From positions 1 through 42,576 of the forward strand of contig JAFLRO010000017.1 of the NCBI GenBank assembly GCA_022511425.1: DNA of 42,576 nucleotides, in the 5' to 3' direction. The translations under genes and the position numbers were made by a program. Positions 7,520 to 17,264 of the stretch are shown here, piece after piece. The DNA is from Acetatifactor sp. GTDB lineage: Bacteria > Bacillota > Clostridia > Lachnospirales > Lachnospiraceae. Below the pieces are notes generated by a model. The model was not told where the DNA came from and did no database searches. It was given only the letters and a program-made list of their open reading frames with translations. Position 1 is the first letter of the stretch. Each line of letters opens with the position of its first letter.

Positions 7520-9457
7520 TCAGTCGCTGACTTCCTGGGTCTTGTTCAAGCCCTGGAATCTTGCAACTCTCTGGGCTTCCTCCGTCAAGTCGGTAATAGA
7601 GGGAATACTTCCCACCACATTGTCCATCAACCAGTCCATCGTAATGATCTCCTGAGGAGGAATAGCCTGATCGGATTGATTCATTAAAGTTCCATCCTGT
7701 GACCGCAATTCACCGGAAAAAGGAATCAGGGTATCTGAACATATATTATTGCGTAGCAGATCGACCAGCCGTTTCGTTTCCTGAGGCAGGTTCTGGGAAT
7801 AAATCAAGTCAATCACACCGGCGGACATGCCCCACCAGTAATTAATAGCGCGACTTCCTGCGGCGGCATCATCATCCTTCCATGTGCCGTTCAGCACAAT
7901 GCGTACAATCTTTTCGTAGAGTTTTCCCCAATGCCAGGTTGTCATGGCAAGGTTGTCAGGAGTTTCTCCGCCTGCCCGGTAAAGTCCAAAATTTCGGGAA
8001 GCGCTGCCTGGCAGAGCCATATCCTGATCCATTATGTAGTTGATTTCAGGATCATGAATGATTTCCACACCCCTGTCCTTTAATGTACTCCAGTCCAGAT
8101 ACACCTTGGCATGAGGATTTACCAATTTTGCTCCCATAGCAAAGGCATTAATGCTGGCTGCCATACCGTAGATAGGATAGTTCGTAATGTAACCTATCTT
8201 GTTTGTTGTGGTCATGGAACCCGCGATGGCGCCTGCAAGGAACTTTGCTTCATACATTCTCGCGTAGTAAGTCCGCAGGGTGGGATGGGAAGTGTTCAGG
8301 GAACAATTCAGAATCTTCACATCCGGATGTTTCGCCGCAATCTTCAGACTAGCTGTAATCATTACCGGGCTGGTGGCAAAGAGCAAGCTATATCCATCTT
8401 TGACCGCCTGTTCCATTTGCTCCAGATCATTTTCGCCGGCCACAATATTTTCAAAGGACTCTGTCTCCACCCGTCCGGGAAATACATTATCCAGATACAA
8501 ACGACCCAGTTCATGGGCATAAGTCCAACTGGAAGTCCTATGGGTTTTTTCATAAAAGAACGCAATTTTGATCTTACTTGTATTATCTGGAAGAATCAAG
8601 TTCAGCAGATTCTTATGGCGGGCGGGCGAATCACTCTTTTTAGGAGGTTCCATAGACAACTCTATGGACTCTTCCTCCGTTAGCACTACAAACTCGTCCC
8701 AGACCTTGGAAAGGTCATTTTTAATCTCCTGAGTGGCTTTCTCTTGAGTCTCCTGATAACCGAATACAGTTATAAAAGCTAATAGCGCATCACCCACTGT
8801 GATAGGCAATTTGTTGCCGCCCTTTGCCTCAAAAGCCTGACGAAAACGGGTATACAAATCATGAAATTCCACGCGGTCATCCGATGTCCATTCTTTTCCC
8901 TTGGGTGTACCGACCTGTTCCAGCAATTTATTGAACCGGCCTGTTTCACTAAAGTAGATATAATTGATCTTTGTAACCGCATAAAAGTCCAGGAACTCAT
9001 AGTATATTTCATTTTCTTTGGTATCTGTACGCTTAGGCACTACTCGGATAACCGAACAGGGTACACTGTACGCATCCAGATACTTCAAGACGCTGACTCG
9101 CTTATTGCCCTCCAGCACATAAAACCGATTCATAAATTCGTAGACTTTCACGGGATCCCGCAGGCCCTCCTCCTGTAAGGAGGTACAAAGCTGCGCCCAT
9201 TTGTTGGCAAATTCTGTGCCAGTACCTAAGAGAGGCATAAAGTTAGCCGCAAAAGAGTTGGTCCGTCCTTGAGTCCTCGTACCCACGATAAGCTCCAGGG
9301 GAATCTCACACAACCCAAGGCTCACTTCATAGTCCACCTTGATGTAAGATAAGATATCTTCCAAAACAGGCAGATAGGGATAATTACCTTTCAACAGATG
9401 TGCACGGTATTCTCTTTGTCCGGCCTTTAAAGCGTTTCCGTAATCTTCGTATGACAT
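7520..9457 (-). CDS. ParB-like domain fused to BMP/PnrA-type binding-protein domain
   Basis: 645 residues without a signal peptide or lipobox. Residues about 50-142 form a ParB/sulfiredoxin-like domain (IPLELIVGTRTQGR, EEGLRDPVKVYEFMNRFYVL, EGNKR, the nucleotide-binding motif of ParB-like proteins). A linker of about 150 residues follows. Residues about 295-600 are a basic membrane protein (PF02608) fold: KIKIAFFYE, YEAKFLAGAIAGSMT, KIGYITNYPIYGMAASINAF, AMGAKLVNPHAKVYLDWS. BMP proteins normally sit outside the membrane and bind nucleosides or similar ligands for ABC import. This one looks cytoplasmic, so sensing rather than capture is likely (inference). It follows GH115 after 66 nt with GAGG upstream of the ATG. 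No ABC permease genes are nearby. Confidence 0.82.
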   Translation of the reverse strand: MSYEDYGNALKAGQREYRAHLLKGNYPYLPVLEDILSYIKVDYEVSLGLCEIPLELIVGTRTQGRTNSFAANFMPLLGTGTEFANKWAQLCTSLQEEGLRDPVKVYEFMNRFYVLEGNKRVSVLKYLDAYSVPCSVIRVVPKRTDTKENEIYYEFLDFYAVTKINYIYFSETGRFNKLLEQVGTPKGKEWTSDDRVEFHDLYTRFRQAFEAKGGNKLPITVGDALLAFITVFGYQETQEKATQEIKNDLSKVWDEFVVLTEEESIELSMEPPKKSDSPARHKNLLNLILPDNTSKIKIAFFYEKTHRTSSWTYAHELGRLYLDNVFPGRVETESFENIVAGENDLEQMEQAVKDGYSLLFATSPVMITASLKIAAKHPDVKILNCSLNTSHPTLRTYYARMYEAKFLAGAIAGSMTTTNKIGYITNYPIYGMAASINAFAMGAKLVNPHAKVYLDWSTLKDRGVEIIHDPEINYIMDQDMALPGSASRNFGLYRAGGETPDNLAMTTWHWGKLYEKIVRIVLNGTWKDDDAAAGSRAINYWWGMSAGVIDLIYSQNLPQETKRLVDLLRNNICSDTLIPFSGELRSQDGTLMNQSDQAIPPQEIITMDWLMDNVVGSIPSITDLTEEAQRVARFQGLNKTQEVSD

Positions 9458-9523
9458 ATTGACCTCATTTCTATATAAATGTTTGCATAATCTTTTAAAT
9501 CATAAATCCCATAGCCGGGAATG

Positions 9524-12403
9524 TCAATCCCCCAAACTGTTTTCTCCCGCCCTGTAAGTAGGCCTATTTCTGTAGCTCTCCCTCGGCCCAAGATACGATT
9601 CCGGCAAAACAGTACCAACCGGATGTAACACAATGCGCTCTAGCACAATAGCCGGACTCATGCCCCAAAAACGAAGTTTATTTAAGCCTTTTTTACATAT
9701 GATGATATCATCGACTAGCTTTATATTGGAATATGCCTCATCAGTCCATTGTTGACTTAAGAAAAACTGCTTATCCTCCTCTCTCACAGAATTGACTATT
9801 TTAACATCCTCTTCATTAACAGAAAATCCAATATACTGCTTTCTTTCATAAACAACAGGTGTCGTGGCAGCCATATAAAACCTGATATTGTACTCTCCGC
9901 TCTGCTGAGCAATAAAATGATATTCTGTATAAGGTCTTTTTTCAGTTTCGGTAAAATCAGCTGTAACCGGAAATATCTTAATAGCACTTCCAGTGCGCCC
10001 ATACGGTGACAATATGTGAAAAGAACCTTCTTCCACAGATCCACTTCTTTGAAAATGTGCGGCTTCCATGGCAATGTAATTGTCCGCTTCCACAAACACA
10101 TTCTCTTCCAGATTTTCTGCATTTTGTGCTTCAATAATTATGGTTGCCTTTCCATGCCCTACGTTTTCGACCGTGAACTCGCCGCTGACTCTGCCATTTA
10201 TCATTTCCTTATGTACAGTAAGTTCTACTTTTTCAGTTAAAGAGACAATACCTTCCATTATGGAAAAGCTAAGCCAGGAACAGGTAGTTTCTATTTTGAA
10301 ATGAATGGGCATGCTGCTCCCGCATGCAATTTCAAATTGTATTTTATTTACATCCTGCCGAAGCGCATTACTCCATACCTGCGGCTTATCTCTCCAGAAA
10401 TCTCCCGTCAGATAATTTTCATCATCGCAGCGAGCTAAAATCATTCTGGGGAGATTGGCCGGATGCACATATGTAAGTAGTGGATATTTATTATCTTCAT
10501 CACACCATGTAGTAAAGCCAATATGTTCTGACAGCCCGAAACCATAAAAGGTTCTGTTATCCACCTCCATGTATTCCTCAGTCAGTTTTTCATCAACGTC
10601 GAAACAATTCTTTACCTCGTCCGCCAGTATATTTGCCTCCACACGATTCTGTTTTGCATATAATTTATTTCGTCCAGAAAGAATCCACATTTTCATCAGG
10701 TTCGCAGTTCCAGAGGCAGGATAATGCGCCAGCGAGATGAATGCAGCCAATTTGTCTTCAGGGCAATTCTTTTTCAGTGCATCGCAGGTGTCCAATATGC
10801 TCTGAGATACCTTAAGCACTTCTTCTGCCTCGCCATAGTGAATCGGATGGTACACCTCATCATTCATGATTTCATGTTTACGTCTTGCAAGTAAACGTGT
10901 GTAATCCGAGAATACCTTTTCCAACTGCAAAAGCTCTCCCTCATGCAAAAAGGAACTAAACTGCCTATGAAGCCATTGTTTCGTGTATTCTTGTGTAATA
11001 CCTGCGTCTCTACCGCCCCATTTTTCAATATCATAGGCAAGATCTAAAAAATAAGAAAGTCCAAATTCCTGCGTTCCAATATCACCGATATTTGTTACCC
11101 AAATTTCTTTCACTCCGAACTCATATGCCGCAGTCATCTGCTCCCATAATTTAGGAAGATACGTGGAGCCTATCCACTGAAAGGAATATGCTCCACCATG
11201 CATGTCCATGTGATAGTACATACCGTAGCCGCCGTTATGATTTCGCATTTTCTCACTTGGAAGCGTTCTGGTGGAGCCGTGATTGTTGTCGCTCAGCATC
11301 AAAGTGACTCCCTCCAGCTCCGGGTCGTTCATTAACCCCGGGGTCTCGTCACTGCCATAAAAAAATTCCTCTACCTCTGTAAAAAGCACAATCTGCCGGG
11401 GCACTTTGGACAAGTCGGGATTAATGATCTCTTTGATGAGTCTATTTTGGGTTTTTATTACATCTCGAAGCAGATCAATATTGTCCTTTAGAGTTGCGTT
11501 TTTTAGGATTGCCGTATCATTTTCTCCCCGCATTCCTAATGTGATAACATTATCAAAATTTTTATTCCGCAGAAGGCCATCCCTCCAGAATCTGGTGATT
11601 CCCTCCGGGTTGGAACGAAAATCCCATGCATCACCATACTCCGAATCCTTTCCTCTCACCTTTCCGTATTCCGCACCGCTGCGCATACAGGGTTCATGAT
11701 GGGATGTACTCATCACAACACCGTACTCGTCAGCAAGCTCGGCGCTCATTAATCCCGGGCCATCCAGACTGAAATCCGAATCCCACATAGCAGGCCATAG
11801 GTAATTTCCCTTTAACCTAAGCAACAATTCAAAAATATTCTCATAACATGCCGCATTGATCCCGCCAAAATGTTCCTTTGCCCATGTGCCAAAAGCAGGC
11901 CATTCATCATTAATAAAAAAACCCCTGTATTTCACGGAAGGCTCTCTTGAAACTATATTGTCAGCTTCGGTAAGTACTACCTCTTCCCTCTTCTTTGGCC
12001 AGACATGATTCCAGTTTACCAACGGTGAAACACCTATTAGTTCCGAAAGATGATAAAGGCCATAAATCGTTCCGCGCTTGTCACTTCCTGCTATCACAAC
12101 AGCATTATCGATTCCCTTGACCGGCTCTTCCATTACGGAAAAAGAATAGACTTCCCACTTTCCGCGAACTTCTGAAAAATCAACCTTACCCCTCTGCTCC
12201 AAATCATCAAGAATCGGGCTTCTGCCAAGGGTTCCGTAAATGACAGCAAACTTAGCTTCTCTCCCTTCATTCCATAAATTGGGATATGCGCCTACAACAA
12301 GTTCAATATCACGTTTTACATTTTCAGCTGTTTTGATCACTCCAGTAAATGCAGTCTTTTCGTCATAAAAGAAGATGTCTTTATCAATTATAAATTTATT
12401 CAT
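9524..12403 (-). CDS. GH115 xylan alpha-1,2-glucuronidase
   Basis: 959 residues, normal for GH115. The N-terminal domain contains GSDKRGTIYGLYHLSELIGV and NWNHVWPKKR; the barrel contains KYRGFFINDEWPAFGTWAKE, LRLKGNYLWPAMW, GLMSAELADEYGVVMSTSHH and MLSDNNHGSTRTLP, all diagnostic. A C-terminal beta-rich domain follows from about residue 780. The enzyme removes 4-O-methyl-glucuronic acid branches from xylan or its oligosaccharides. There is no signal peptide, so it should act in the cytoplasm on imported branched xylo-oligosaccharides. It lies 42 nt after the acetyltransferase gene, with GAGGAAAAG before the ATG. Confidence 0.92.
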   Translation of the reverse strand: MNKFIIDKDIFFYDEKTAFTGVIKTAENVKRDIELVVGAYPNLWNEGREAKFAVIYGTLGRSPILDDLEQRGKVDFSEVRGKWEVYSFSVMEEPVKGIDNAVVIAGSDKRGTIYGLYHLSELIGVSPLVNWNHVWPKKREEVVLTEADNIVSREPSVKYRGFFINDEWPAFGTWAKEHFGGINAACYENIFELLLRLKGNYLWPAMWDSDFSLDGPGLMSAELADEYGVVMSTSHHEPCMRSGAEYGKVRGKDSEYGDAWDFRSNPEGITRFWRDGLLRNKNFDNVITLGMRGENDTAILKNATLKDNIDLLRDVIKTQNRLIKEIINPDLSKVPRQIVLFTEVEEFFYGSDETPGLMNDPELEGVTLMLSDNNHGSTRTLPSEKMRNHNGGYGMYYHMDMHGGAYSFQWIGSTYLPKLWEQMTAAYEFGVKEIWVTNIGDIGTQEFGLSYFLDLAYDIEKWGGRDAGITQEYTKQWLHRQFSSFLHEGELLQLEKVFSDYTRLLARRKHEIMNDEVYHPIHYGEAEEVLKVSQSILDTCDALKKNCPEDKLAAFISLAHYPASGTANLMKMWILSGRNKLYAKQNRVEANILADEVKNCFDVDEKLTEEYMEVDNRTFYGFGLSEHIGFTTWCDEDNKYPLLTYVHPANLPRMILARCDDENYLTGDFWRDKPQVWSNALRQDVNKIQFEIACGSSMPIHFKIETTCSWLSFSIMEGIVSLTEKVELTVHKEMINGRVSGEFTVENVGHGKATIIIEAQNAENLEENVFVEADNYIAMEAAHFQRSGSVEEGSFHILSPYGRTGSAIKIFPVTADFTETEKRPYTEYHFIAQQSGEYNIRFYMAATTPVVYERKQYIGFSVNEEDVKIVNSVREEDKQFFLSQQWTDEAYSNIKLVDDIIICKKGLNKLRFWGMSPAIVLERIVLHPVGTVLPESYLGPRESYRNRPTYRAGENSLGD

Positions 12404-12445
12404 TTTTTCTTTTCCTCATTTTTCTCTCAATGAACCCAAGCCAAA

Positions 12446-13060
12446 TTACTCCAATGCACTGTAATCAATTTTTCTGTCTTTGAAATAGTATTCTCTGTCA
12501 TGTTCATTAATTTCGCGCAAGACACGGCAGGGATTTCCCACAGCCAGCGTATTAGATGGAATATCTTTAGTGACAATGCTGCCAGCACCTATCACTACAT
12601 TGTCGCCGATTGTAATTCCGGGTACAATGATAGTACCTGCACCGATCCAGCAGTTTTTGCCGATACGGACGGATGCATTATATTGATATCCTTTTTCGCG
12701 CAGCTCCGGCAATAACGGATGTCCTCCCGTAGCAATCACAACATTGGGACCAAACATTGTGTAATCTCCCACATAAATATGGGTATCATCAACTAATGTG
12801 AGGTTAAAATTGGCATAAACATTTTTGCCAAAATGCACATGATGTCCACCCCAGTTTGCATGTAGGGGAGGCTCTATATAGCAGCCTTCGCCAATCTCAG
12901 CAAACAGCTCTTTCAGCAACGCTTCCCTCTTATCGAGTTCTGTGGGGCGAGTCCTGTTGAAATCATAAAGACGATCCAGATAACCAAACTGTTCTTTCAT
13001 GATTTCCTCATCATTTGGTAAATAAAGCTCTGTATTATGCATCTTTTCTTTTACGGTCAT
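12446..13060 (-). CDS. Sugar O-acetyltransferase, left-handed beta-helix (Maa/LacA type)
   Basis: 204 residues from the ATG at 13060, chosen because GGAGAGG lies 6 nt upstream; the open frame extends further but without a ribosome binding site. An N-terminal cap helix (KEQFGYLDRLYDFNRTRP) is followed by hexapeptide repeats such as VRIGKNCWIGAGTIIVPGIT and IGDNVVIGAGSIVTKDIPSN, ending in AVGNPCRVLREI. The catalytic His is in ATGGHPLLPE. Family members transfer acetyl from acetyl-CoA to a sugar 6-hydroxyl. Its place ahead of GH115 suggests action on a xylan- or uronic-acid-derived sugar, which is inference. Confidence 0.88.
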   Translation of the reverse strand: MTVKEKMHNTELYLPNDEEIMKEQFGYLDRLYDFNRTRPTELDKREALLKELFAEIGEGCYIEPPLHANWGGHHVHFGKNVYANFNLTLVDDTHIYVGDYTMFGPNVVIATGGHPLLPELREKGYQYNASVRIGKNCWIGAGTIIVPGITIGDNVVIGAGSIVTKDIPSNTLAVGNPCRVLREINEHDREYYFKDRKIDYSALE

Positions 13061-13110
13061 ATTGTTTCCTCTCCATATTACGTACTTACTTTTCCAAACT
13101 GATTTCCGGG

Positions 13111-13172
13111 AAAAAAAGTAAAGATAGCAACGGAAGAATGTCATACAAGAAGCAATATTCTCCCGTTGCTAT
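13111..13172 (-). terminator. Strong rho-independent terminator after the aldolase gene
   Basis: A 16-bp stem, ATAGCAACGGAAGAAT (13124-13139) with ATTCTCCCGTTGCTAT (13157-13172) and one G-U pair, is followed on the minus strand by CTTTACTTTTTTT. It starts just past the rhaD-like stop at 13180 and closes the kinase-GH3-aldolase operon, so the acetyltransferase gene needs its own promoter or read-through. Confidence 0.85.
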
Positions 13173-13179
13173 TCTACAC

Positions 13180-13992
13180 TCAGTTTAAAAAACCCTCCCT
13201 GGGTGTTACATTCAAGTGGTTCGCCACCTGATGGAGCTGGTCGTCTGTGATTGTGGTCCTGATAGGCAGATGGGCGACCTTCAGGTAAATTTCCGCTGCC
13301 TTTTCCGCTGTCTCAATAAGTCCAAATGTCTCATCCAAGTCAGCTCCGACTCCATAGATACCGTGCTGTGCCCAGACCACCAGGCGGGCTGTCCGCATCT
13401 GTTCTGCCGTGGCTATGCCGATCTCATTAGTACCGCAGAGCATCCAGGGCAGAACATTTACTCCGTCCGGGAATACCATGATGCATTCAGTGCACATCTG
13501 CCACAGGGTACGGGTGAATGCCCTGCTGTCCAGATCGTGGACATAGGTCATAGCCAGAAGATTCGATGGATGGCAGTGCATGACTACACGATTATGGGGA
13601 TTCTCCTTTAAGCGGGCAGCATGGCTCATGAGATGGGCAGGCAGCTCGCTTGTGAATTTTCCTCCGTCTGTGTAACCCCATAAAAGCTGGGCAGTTCGGC
13701 CATGATCTGTTATGCGCAGAATCCCCAGATCCCTGGCCGGATAATACTGCACATTCTTGAAATACTTGCCCGTACCTGTCACAAGAAAATATTTTCCGTC
13801 CAGCTCCGGTAGTTCAAAGCCGGTAGGAATCTCTCGCTGTACGGAGTTTATATCCAGATATTCTTCCACGTCAGATTCCGCCAGCAAAAGGCTGATATTA
13901 CCACTGTTTCGCTCATCCCAGCCATGGTTGTACATATTAGTTGCAGTGCGGATCATCTCCACCACATAGGATGCGGTCAAAATATCTTTCAT
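13180..13992 (-). CDS. rhaD: Class II aldolase, rhamnulose-1-phosphate aldolase type
   Basis: 270 residues. Class II aldolase/adducin fold: NHGWDERNSGNISLLL at the N-terminus, FLVTGTGKYFKNV for phosphate binding, SELPAHLMSHAARL with the catalytic Glu, the zinc site VVMHCHPSNLLAMTY and a third histidine in WAQHGIYGVG. RhaD splits L-rhamnulose-1-phosphate into dihydroxyacetone phosphate and L-lactaldehyde. The start at 13992 is preferred over 14010 because GGGAGG lies at a workable distance. No rhaA or rhaB is in the window, so the physiological sugar-phosphate could differ. It follows the GH3 gene after 62 nt. Confidence 0.85.
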   Translation of the reverse strand: MKDILTASYVVEMIRTATNMYNHGWDERNSGNISLLLAESDVEEYLDINSVQREIPTGFELPELDGKYFLVTGTGKYFKNVQYYPARDLGILRITDHGRTAQLLWGYTDGGKFTSELPAHLMSHAARLKENPHNRVVMHCHPSNLLAMTYVHDLDSRAFTRTLWQMCTECIMVFPDGVNVLPWMLCGTNEIGIATAEQMRTARLVVWAQHGIYGVGADLDETFGLIETAEKAAEIYLKVAHLPIRTTITDDQLHQVANHLNVTPREGFLN

Positions 13993-14054
13993 TGCATTCA
14001 TTCCTCCCATTAAAACAATTCACCATAAAAATATAAGAACCACAATAAGCGAAA

Positions 14055-16481
14055 TCATCCTCCAAGCAGTTTTACGGCACGCAGCACTCTCGTAGCGTTA
14101 ATCTCCAACTGTGTACGTGAAAGCTTTCCGGATTTCAGTGCAGCGAGAATGTCCTTGTAATCACCGCTGCCCCCCGGCATAACCAAATCCCCGCCCGCCG
14201 AAGCAATTCCGGAAGCTTTTGGCGCAGGGTACTTTGGATTCTTAGTCAAAAACCCTCCGGCCACAAGCCAGTCAGTCATGATAATTCCCTGATAACTGCA
14301 TTCACTGCGCAGATAGTCCTCTGTCAGATCCCGGCGTTCAGAAGTATGCACCTCATTGAGAAGATTATAAGAGGTCATGACGGCATGGGGCCCAGCCTCG
14401 CGCACGCAGATCCCAAATCCCCGCAGATATATCTCACGCAGAGCCCGTTCGCTGACTGCGCTGTTGTTGGCATAACGGTTGGTCTCCTGATTGTTGGCGG
14501 CAAAATGCTTGATGGTAGCACCACAGCCAGGATGCTTCTGTACGCCTTTTGTGAGTTCTGCCGCAAAGATACCGCCAAGCAGCGGATCCTCAGAAAAATA
14601 CTCAAAGTTGCGCCCGCACCGGATATCCCTGTGGATATTCAAAGCCGGAGCCAGCCAGAGATGTACGCCAAACCGCTCCATCTCGTCTCCCACGATATCG
14701 CCGCAGATATAGGCAAGTTCACGATTCCAACTCTGTGCCACAGCAGTACCGATAGGAATGGCCGTGGCATACTGGTGAAGAATCTCTGCCCCTTTCTTAG
14801 GCTTGGAGCTTATAAGTCGGGTCAAAAAAGCAATCGGTGCAGGCATGAAATCCAGGATTGTTGCCGGCATGGTTTCACCGATAGCGCGTGCGCCTTTATC
14901 GTTCCGGGTGTAGTCTTTACTCAGACGAAGACCTGCTGGGCCATCCGCCATAATCAACGGCCGTATCTCCTTGTCCTTCAGCTGACTGGTGGTTTCTCCT
15001 GCGGCACCGGCCACATTTTGGCTGGCGTTTCCGATGATGCTCAAGACTCCCATCTTGGGATCAAATGCGCCCACATTCAGATAGGCAAGTTCTTCGTCAG
15101 AGAGCGCTTTGATCTCGGGCGCAATTTCCTGCGGTGCATCGTATTTTACTGTCTCAGTTTGAATATCAGTTGGCAAAACAGTGACTGCGGGAATCGAATC
15201 GGGAATAACCTCTTTCCTGGGGCTTTCAGGCTTCCAGTCAACAAAATCCGGCACACTCCCGATGTGGCGCACTACTTGAACTGTCACATCCGCATCCAGC
15301 CTGACAATACCACAGGCAAAAGTCTCTGCGCTGCTTGTGCCAAGGCGGAGCACATAATCTCCTCTTTCCAGAATATAGGCAGCATTCTCATTATCAAAGG
15401 ATGCCAGCTCAGACAGATGAAAACATAAGTTTATCTTCTGGGTTTCTCCGGCTGCCAGTTCGCCGGTCTTGGTGAAAGCGGCCAATGTCTGAAACGGCTG
15501 ATCCAATTTTCCCTGCGGAACACTGACATAAAGTTGCAAGGTTTCCTTACCTGTATGCGTTCCCACATTTTTGACGGCAGCACTCACACAGATACGTTGA
15601 CCTTCTGCGGTCATGTGAACATCTGACACCTGAAAGTCGGTATAGGAAAGTCCAAAGCCAAAGGGAAACAACGGCTTGGCTGAGACTGTATCAAAATAAC
15701 GGTAACCCACATATATACCTTCCCGATAGTGGGTATCATCCCTACCGCCAAAGTCTCCCATCAGAGGATAGTCTTCCCTGGCAGCCCAAGTGGTAGTTAG
15801 TTTGCCGGAAGGGTATGCCTTACCCAATACCAGATCCGCCAGAACCGCACCGGTATCCACGCCCAGCTGGGACAGGACCAGGATATTTTCCACTTCCAGA
15901 ATAGGAGTCAAATCTACCGGACCGCCGGCATTGACGACCAGAAGAAATTTGTTGTATTTCTTGTGCAGGGCCAAGATATCCCTCTGTTCCGTTGTCGTCA
16001 ACAATATATCTCCAGGAATATAATCGCGATCATTTCCCTCACCGGAAATCCGGGCTAAAACATAAACTGCCACGTCGCCTTCCCCATTCAGAGGAAGCTC
16101 ATAATCCGGCTCCGACATGATAGCACCCATGCCCTCCACAATGGGATTCGTATGCTTTCGCCTGGCTCTGGTCTTAATATCCTTAATAAACTGTTTTTTT
16201 GCGGCGATACGGATTTGATCGTAAGCATCCAGCCATTCCCCCGTGGTGACAGTAAAGCCCGCATCCATCATACCCTGCTGCACATTGACAAAATATCGGG
16301 AATTGACCTCGCCGGAGCCTGTACCGCCCTTTACCGTATGTCTTGCGCCGCTGCCATATAAAGCCAGTTTCCCCGCCTGCTTAAGCGGAAAATCACCATT
16401 AGATTTTAAAAGAACCGTACACTCCGGCAAAAGGCGGCGAAGTTGTTCCAGATGCTCTTTTTCATATTGCTGTAGTTCCAT
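14055..16481 (-). CDS. GH3 beta-glycosidase with permuted domain order
   Basis: 808 residues. The usual order (barrel, alpha/beta sandwich, FnIII) is rotated. The GH3 C-terminal sandwich comes first (LYGSGARHTVKGGTGSGEVN, about residues 10-280), then a fibronectin-III-like domain (LQLYVSVPQGKLDQPFQTLA, about 280-400), then the barrel (LIMADGPAGLRLS; HLWLAPALNIHRDIRCGRNF; IKHFAANNQETNR), with the nucleophile Asp in IIMTDW at about residue 737. This arrangement is known in some clostridial beta-glucosidases. No signal peptide, so intracellular. Substrate could be cello- or xylo-oligosaccharides. It starts 9 nt after the response regulator stop, with AGGAG in between, so it is translationally linked to the signalling genes. 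Confidence 0.9.
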   Translation of the reverse strand: MELQQYEKEHLEQLRRLLPECTVLLKSNGDFPLKQAGKLALYGSGARHTVKGGTGSGEVNSRYFVNVQQGMMDAGFTVTTGEWLDAYDQIRIAAKKQFIKDIKTRARRKHTNPIVEGMGAIMSEPDYELPLNGEGDVAVYVLARISGEGNDRDYIPGDILLTTTEQRDILALHKKYNKFLLVVNAGGPVDLTPILEVENILVLSQLGVDTGAVLADLVLGKAYPSGKLTTTWAAREDYPLMGDFGGRDDTHYREGIYVGYRYFDTVSAKPLFPFGFGLSYTDFQVSDVHMTAEGQRICVSAAVKNVGTHTGKETLQLYVSVPQGKLDQPFQTLAAFTKTGELAAGETQKINLCFHLSELASFDNENAAYILERGDYVLRLGTSSAETFACGIVRLDADVTVQVVRHIGSVPDFVDWKPESPRKEVIPDSIPAVTVLPTDIQTETVKYDAPQEIAPEIKALSDEELAYLNVGAFDPKMGVLSIIGNASQNVAGAAGETTSQLKDKEIRPLIMADGPAGLRLSKDYTRNDKGARAIGETMPATILDFMPAPIAFLTRLISSKPKKGAEILHQYATAIPIGTAVAQSWNRELAYICGDIVGDEMERFGVHLWLAPALNIHRDIRCGRNFEYFSEDPLLGGIFAAELTKGVQKHPGCGATIKHFAANNQETNRYANNSAVSERALREIYLRGFGICVREAGPHAVMTSYNLLNEVHTSERRDLTEDYLRSECSYQGIIMTDWLVAGGFLTKNPKYPAPKASGIASAGGDLVMPGGSGDYKDILAALKSGKLSRTQLEINATRVLRAVKLLGG

Positions 16482-16490
16482 GGATTGCTC

Positions 16491-17240
16491 CTATAAGCGC
16501 TTTCTCTTTTCAAAGAAGTTATCTATTTCCTGTACGATCTTTTCCGGCTCCATGGTTTTTAACAGATATCCTTCCGGCTTCAGTGCCATGACCTTAAGGA
16601 TGCTTTCTTTGTCATTTTTGCTGGTCAAAAATATGACCGGTATATCGGAGAATTCCGTTTCGGTACGAATCATCTCCAAGACCTGGCTTCCGTCCACAAC
16701 AGGCATCTCATAGTCAAGGAGTACCAGATCCGGCCGGTTGGTGGCGAGGTACTTAATTGCCATTGCGCCGGAATTTGCAAGAATGACCTGATATTTATCC
16801 TCAAGCCAGCCCTTAATGTTGCGGAGCATAGCACCGGAATCATCCACCACCAGTATTTTTTTCTTGCTTTGTCTTCCAAAATTTTTAACGTACTCGTCTA
16901 TCTTTTGGACTGCCTGCTTGATATCGATAGGTCTTTGGAAAACATGCTGAAGAACATGATCCGGAATCAGCTTTTTTAACTCATCCGCCTCATCTCCCAT
17001 GTAAAAAATCGGAATATCCTCTTCTACCGCTTTATCTCTCAAATAGACAATATCCTGCGTTTTTTCGTGACCGTCGCTTTCCATGTACAATATCAGCGCC
17101 TCAAAGGTATCCTTTAATTTGGATATCTTCTGCACATCCAGGTCTTCCACCACCACATTGTATTCCAACTCCTTAAAGTGCTCCATGGCAGACCTTACAA
17201 AAAGACTGTTCTTCTCTGTTACGATCAATATGTTCTGCAT
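16491..17240 (-). CDS. Two-receiver response regulator (pseudo-receiver plus receiver)
   Basis: About 249 residues from the ATG at 17240, chosen for the GTGAGGA upstream; an ATG at 17264 directly abuts the kinase stop. Residues 1-118 look like a receiver fold (ILIVTEKNS start, IPIFYMGDEADEL) but lack the phospho-acceptor Asp. The second half is a complete receiver: KILVVDDSGAMLRNI, LVLLDYEMPVVDG with the phosphorylatable Asp, and VIFLTSKN. There is no output domain, so it probably works by protein contact, possibly as phosphoryl partner of the upstream kinase. Confidence 0.87.
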   Translation of the reverse strand: MQNILIVTEKNSLFVRSAMEHFKELEYNVVVEDLDVQKISKLKDTFEALILYMESDGHEKTQDIVYLRDKAVEEDIPIFYMGDEADELKKLIPDHVLQHVFQRPIDIKQAVQKIDEYVKNFGRQSKKKILVVDDSGAMLRNIKGWLEDKYQVILANSGAMAIKYLATNRPDLVLLDYEMPVVDGSQVLEMIRTETEFSDIPVIFLTSKNDKESILKVMALKPEGYLLKTMEPEKIVQEIDNFFEKRKRL

Positions 17241-17264
17241 TTTATTTTCCTCACTTTCTCCCAT

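Noticed and set aside
13061..13144. 28-residue N-terminal extension of the sugar acetyltransferase
   Set aside because: Encoded next to the upstream terminator, without a ribosome binding site and with a non-family sequence; the ATG at 13060 has GGAGAGG at proper distance.
14346..15428. 360-residue open frame antisense to the GH3 gene
   Set aside because: Lies wholly inside an unambiguous GH3 coding sequence, and its translation shows no family motif.
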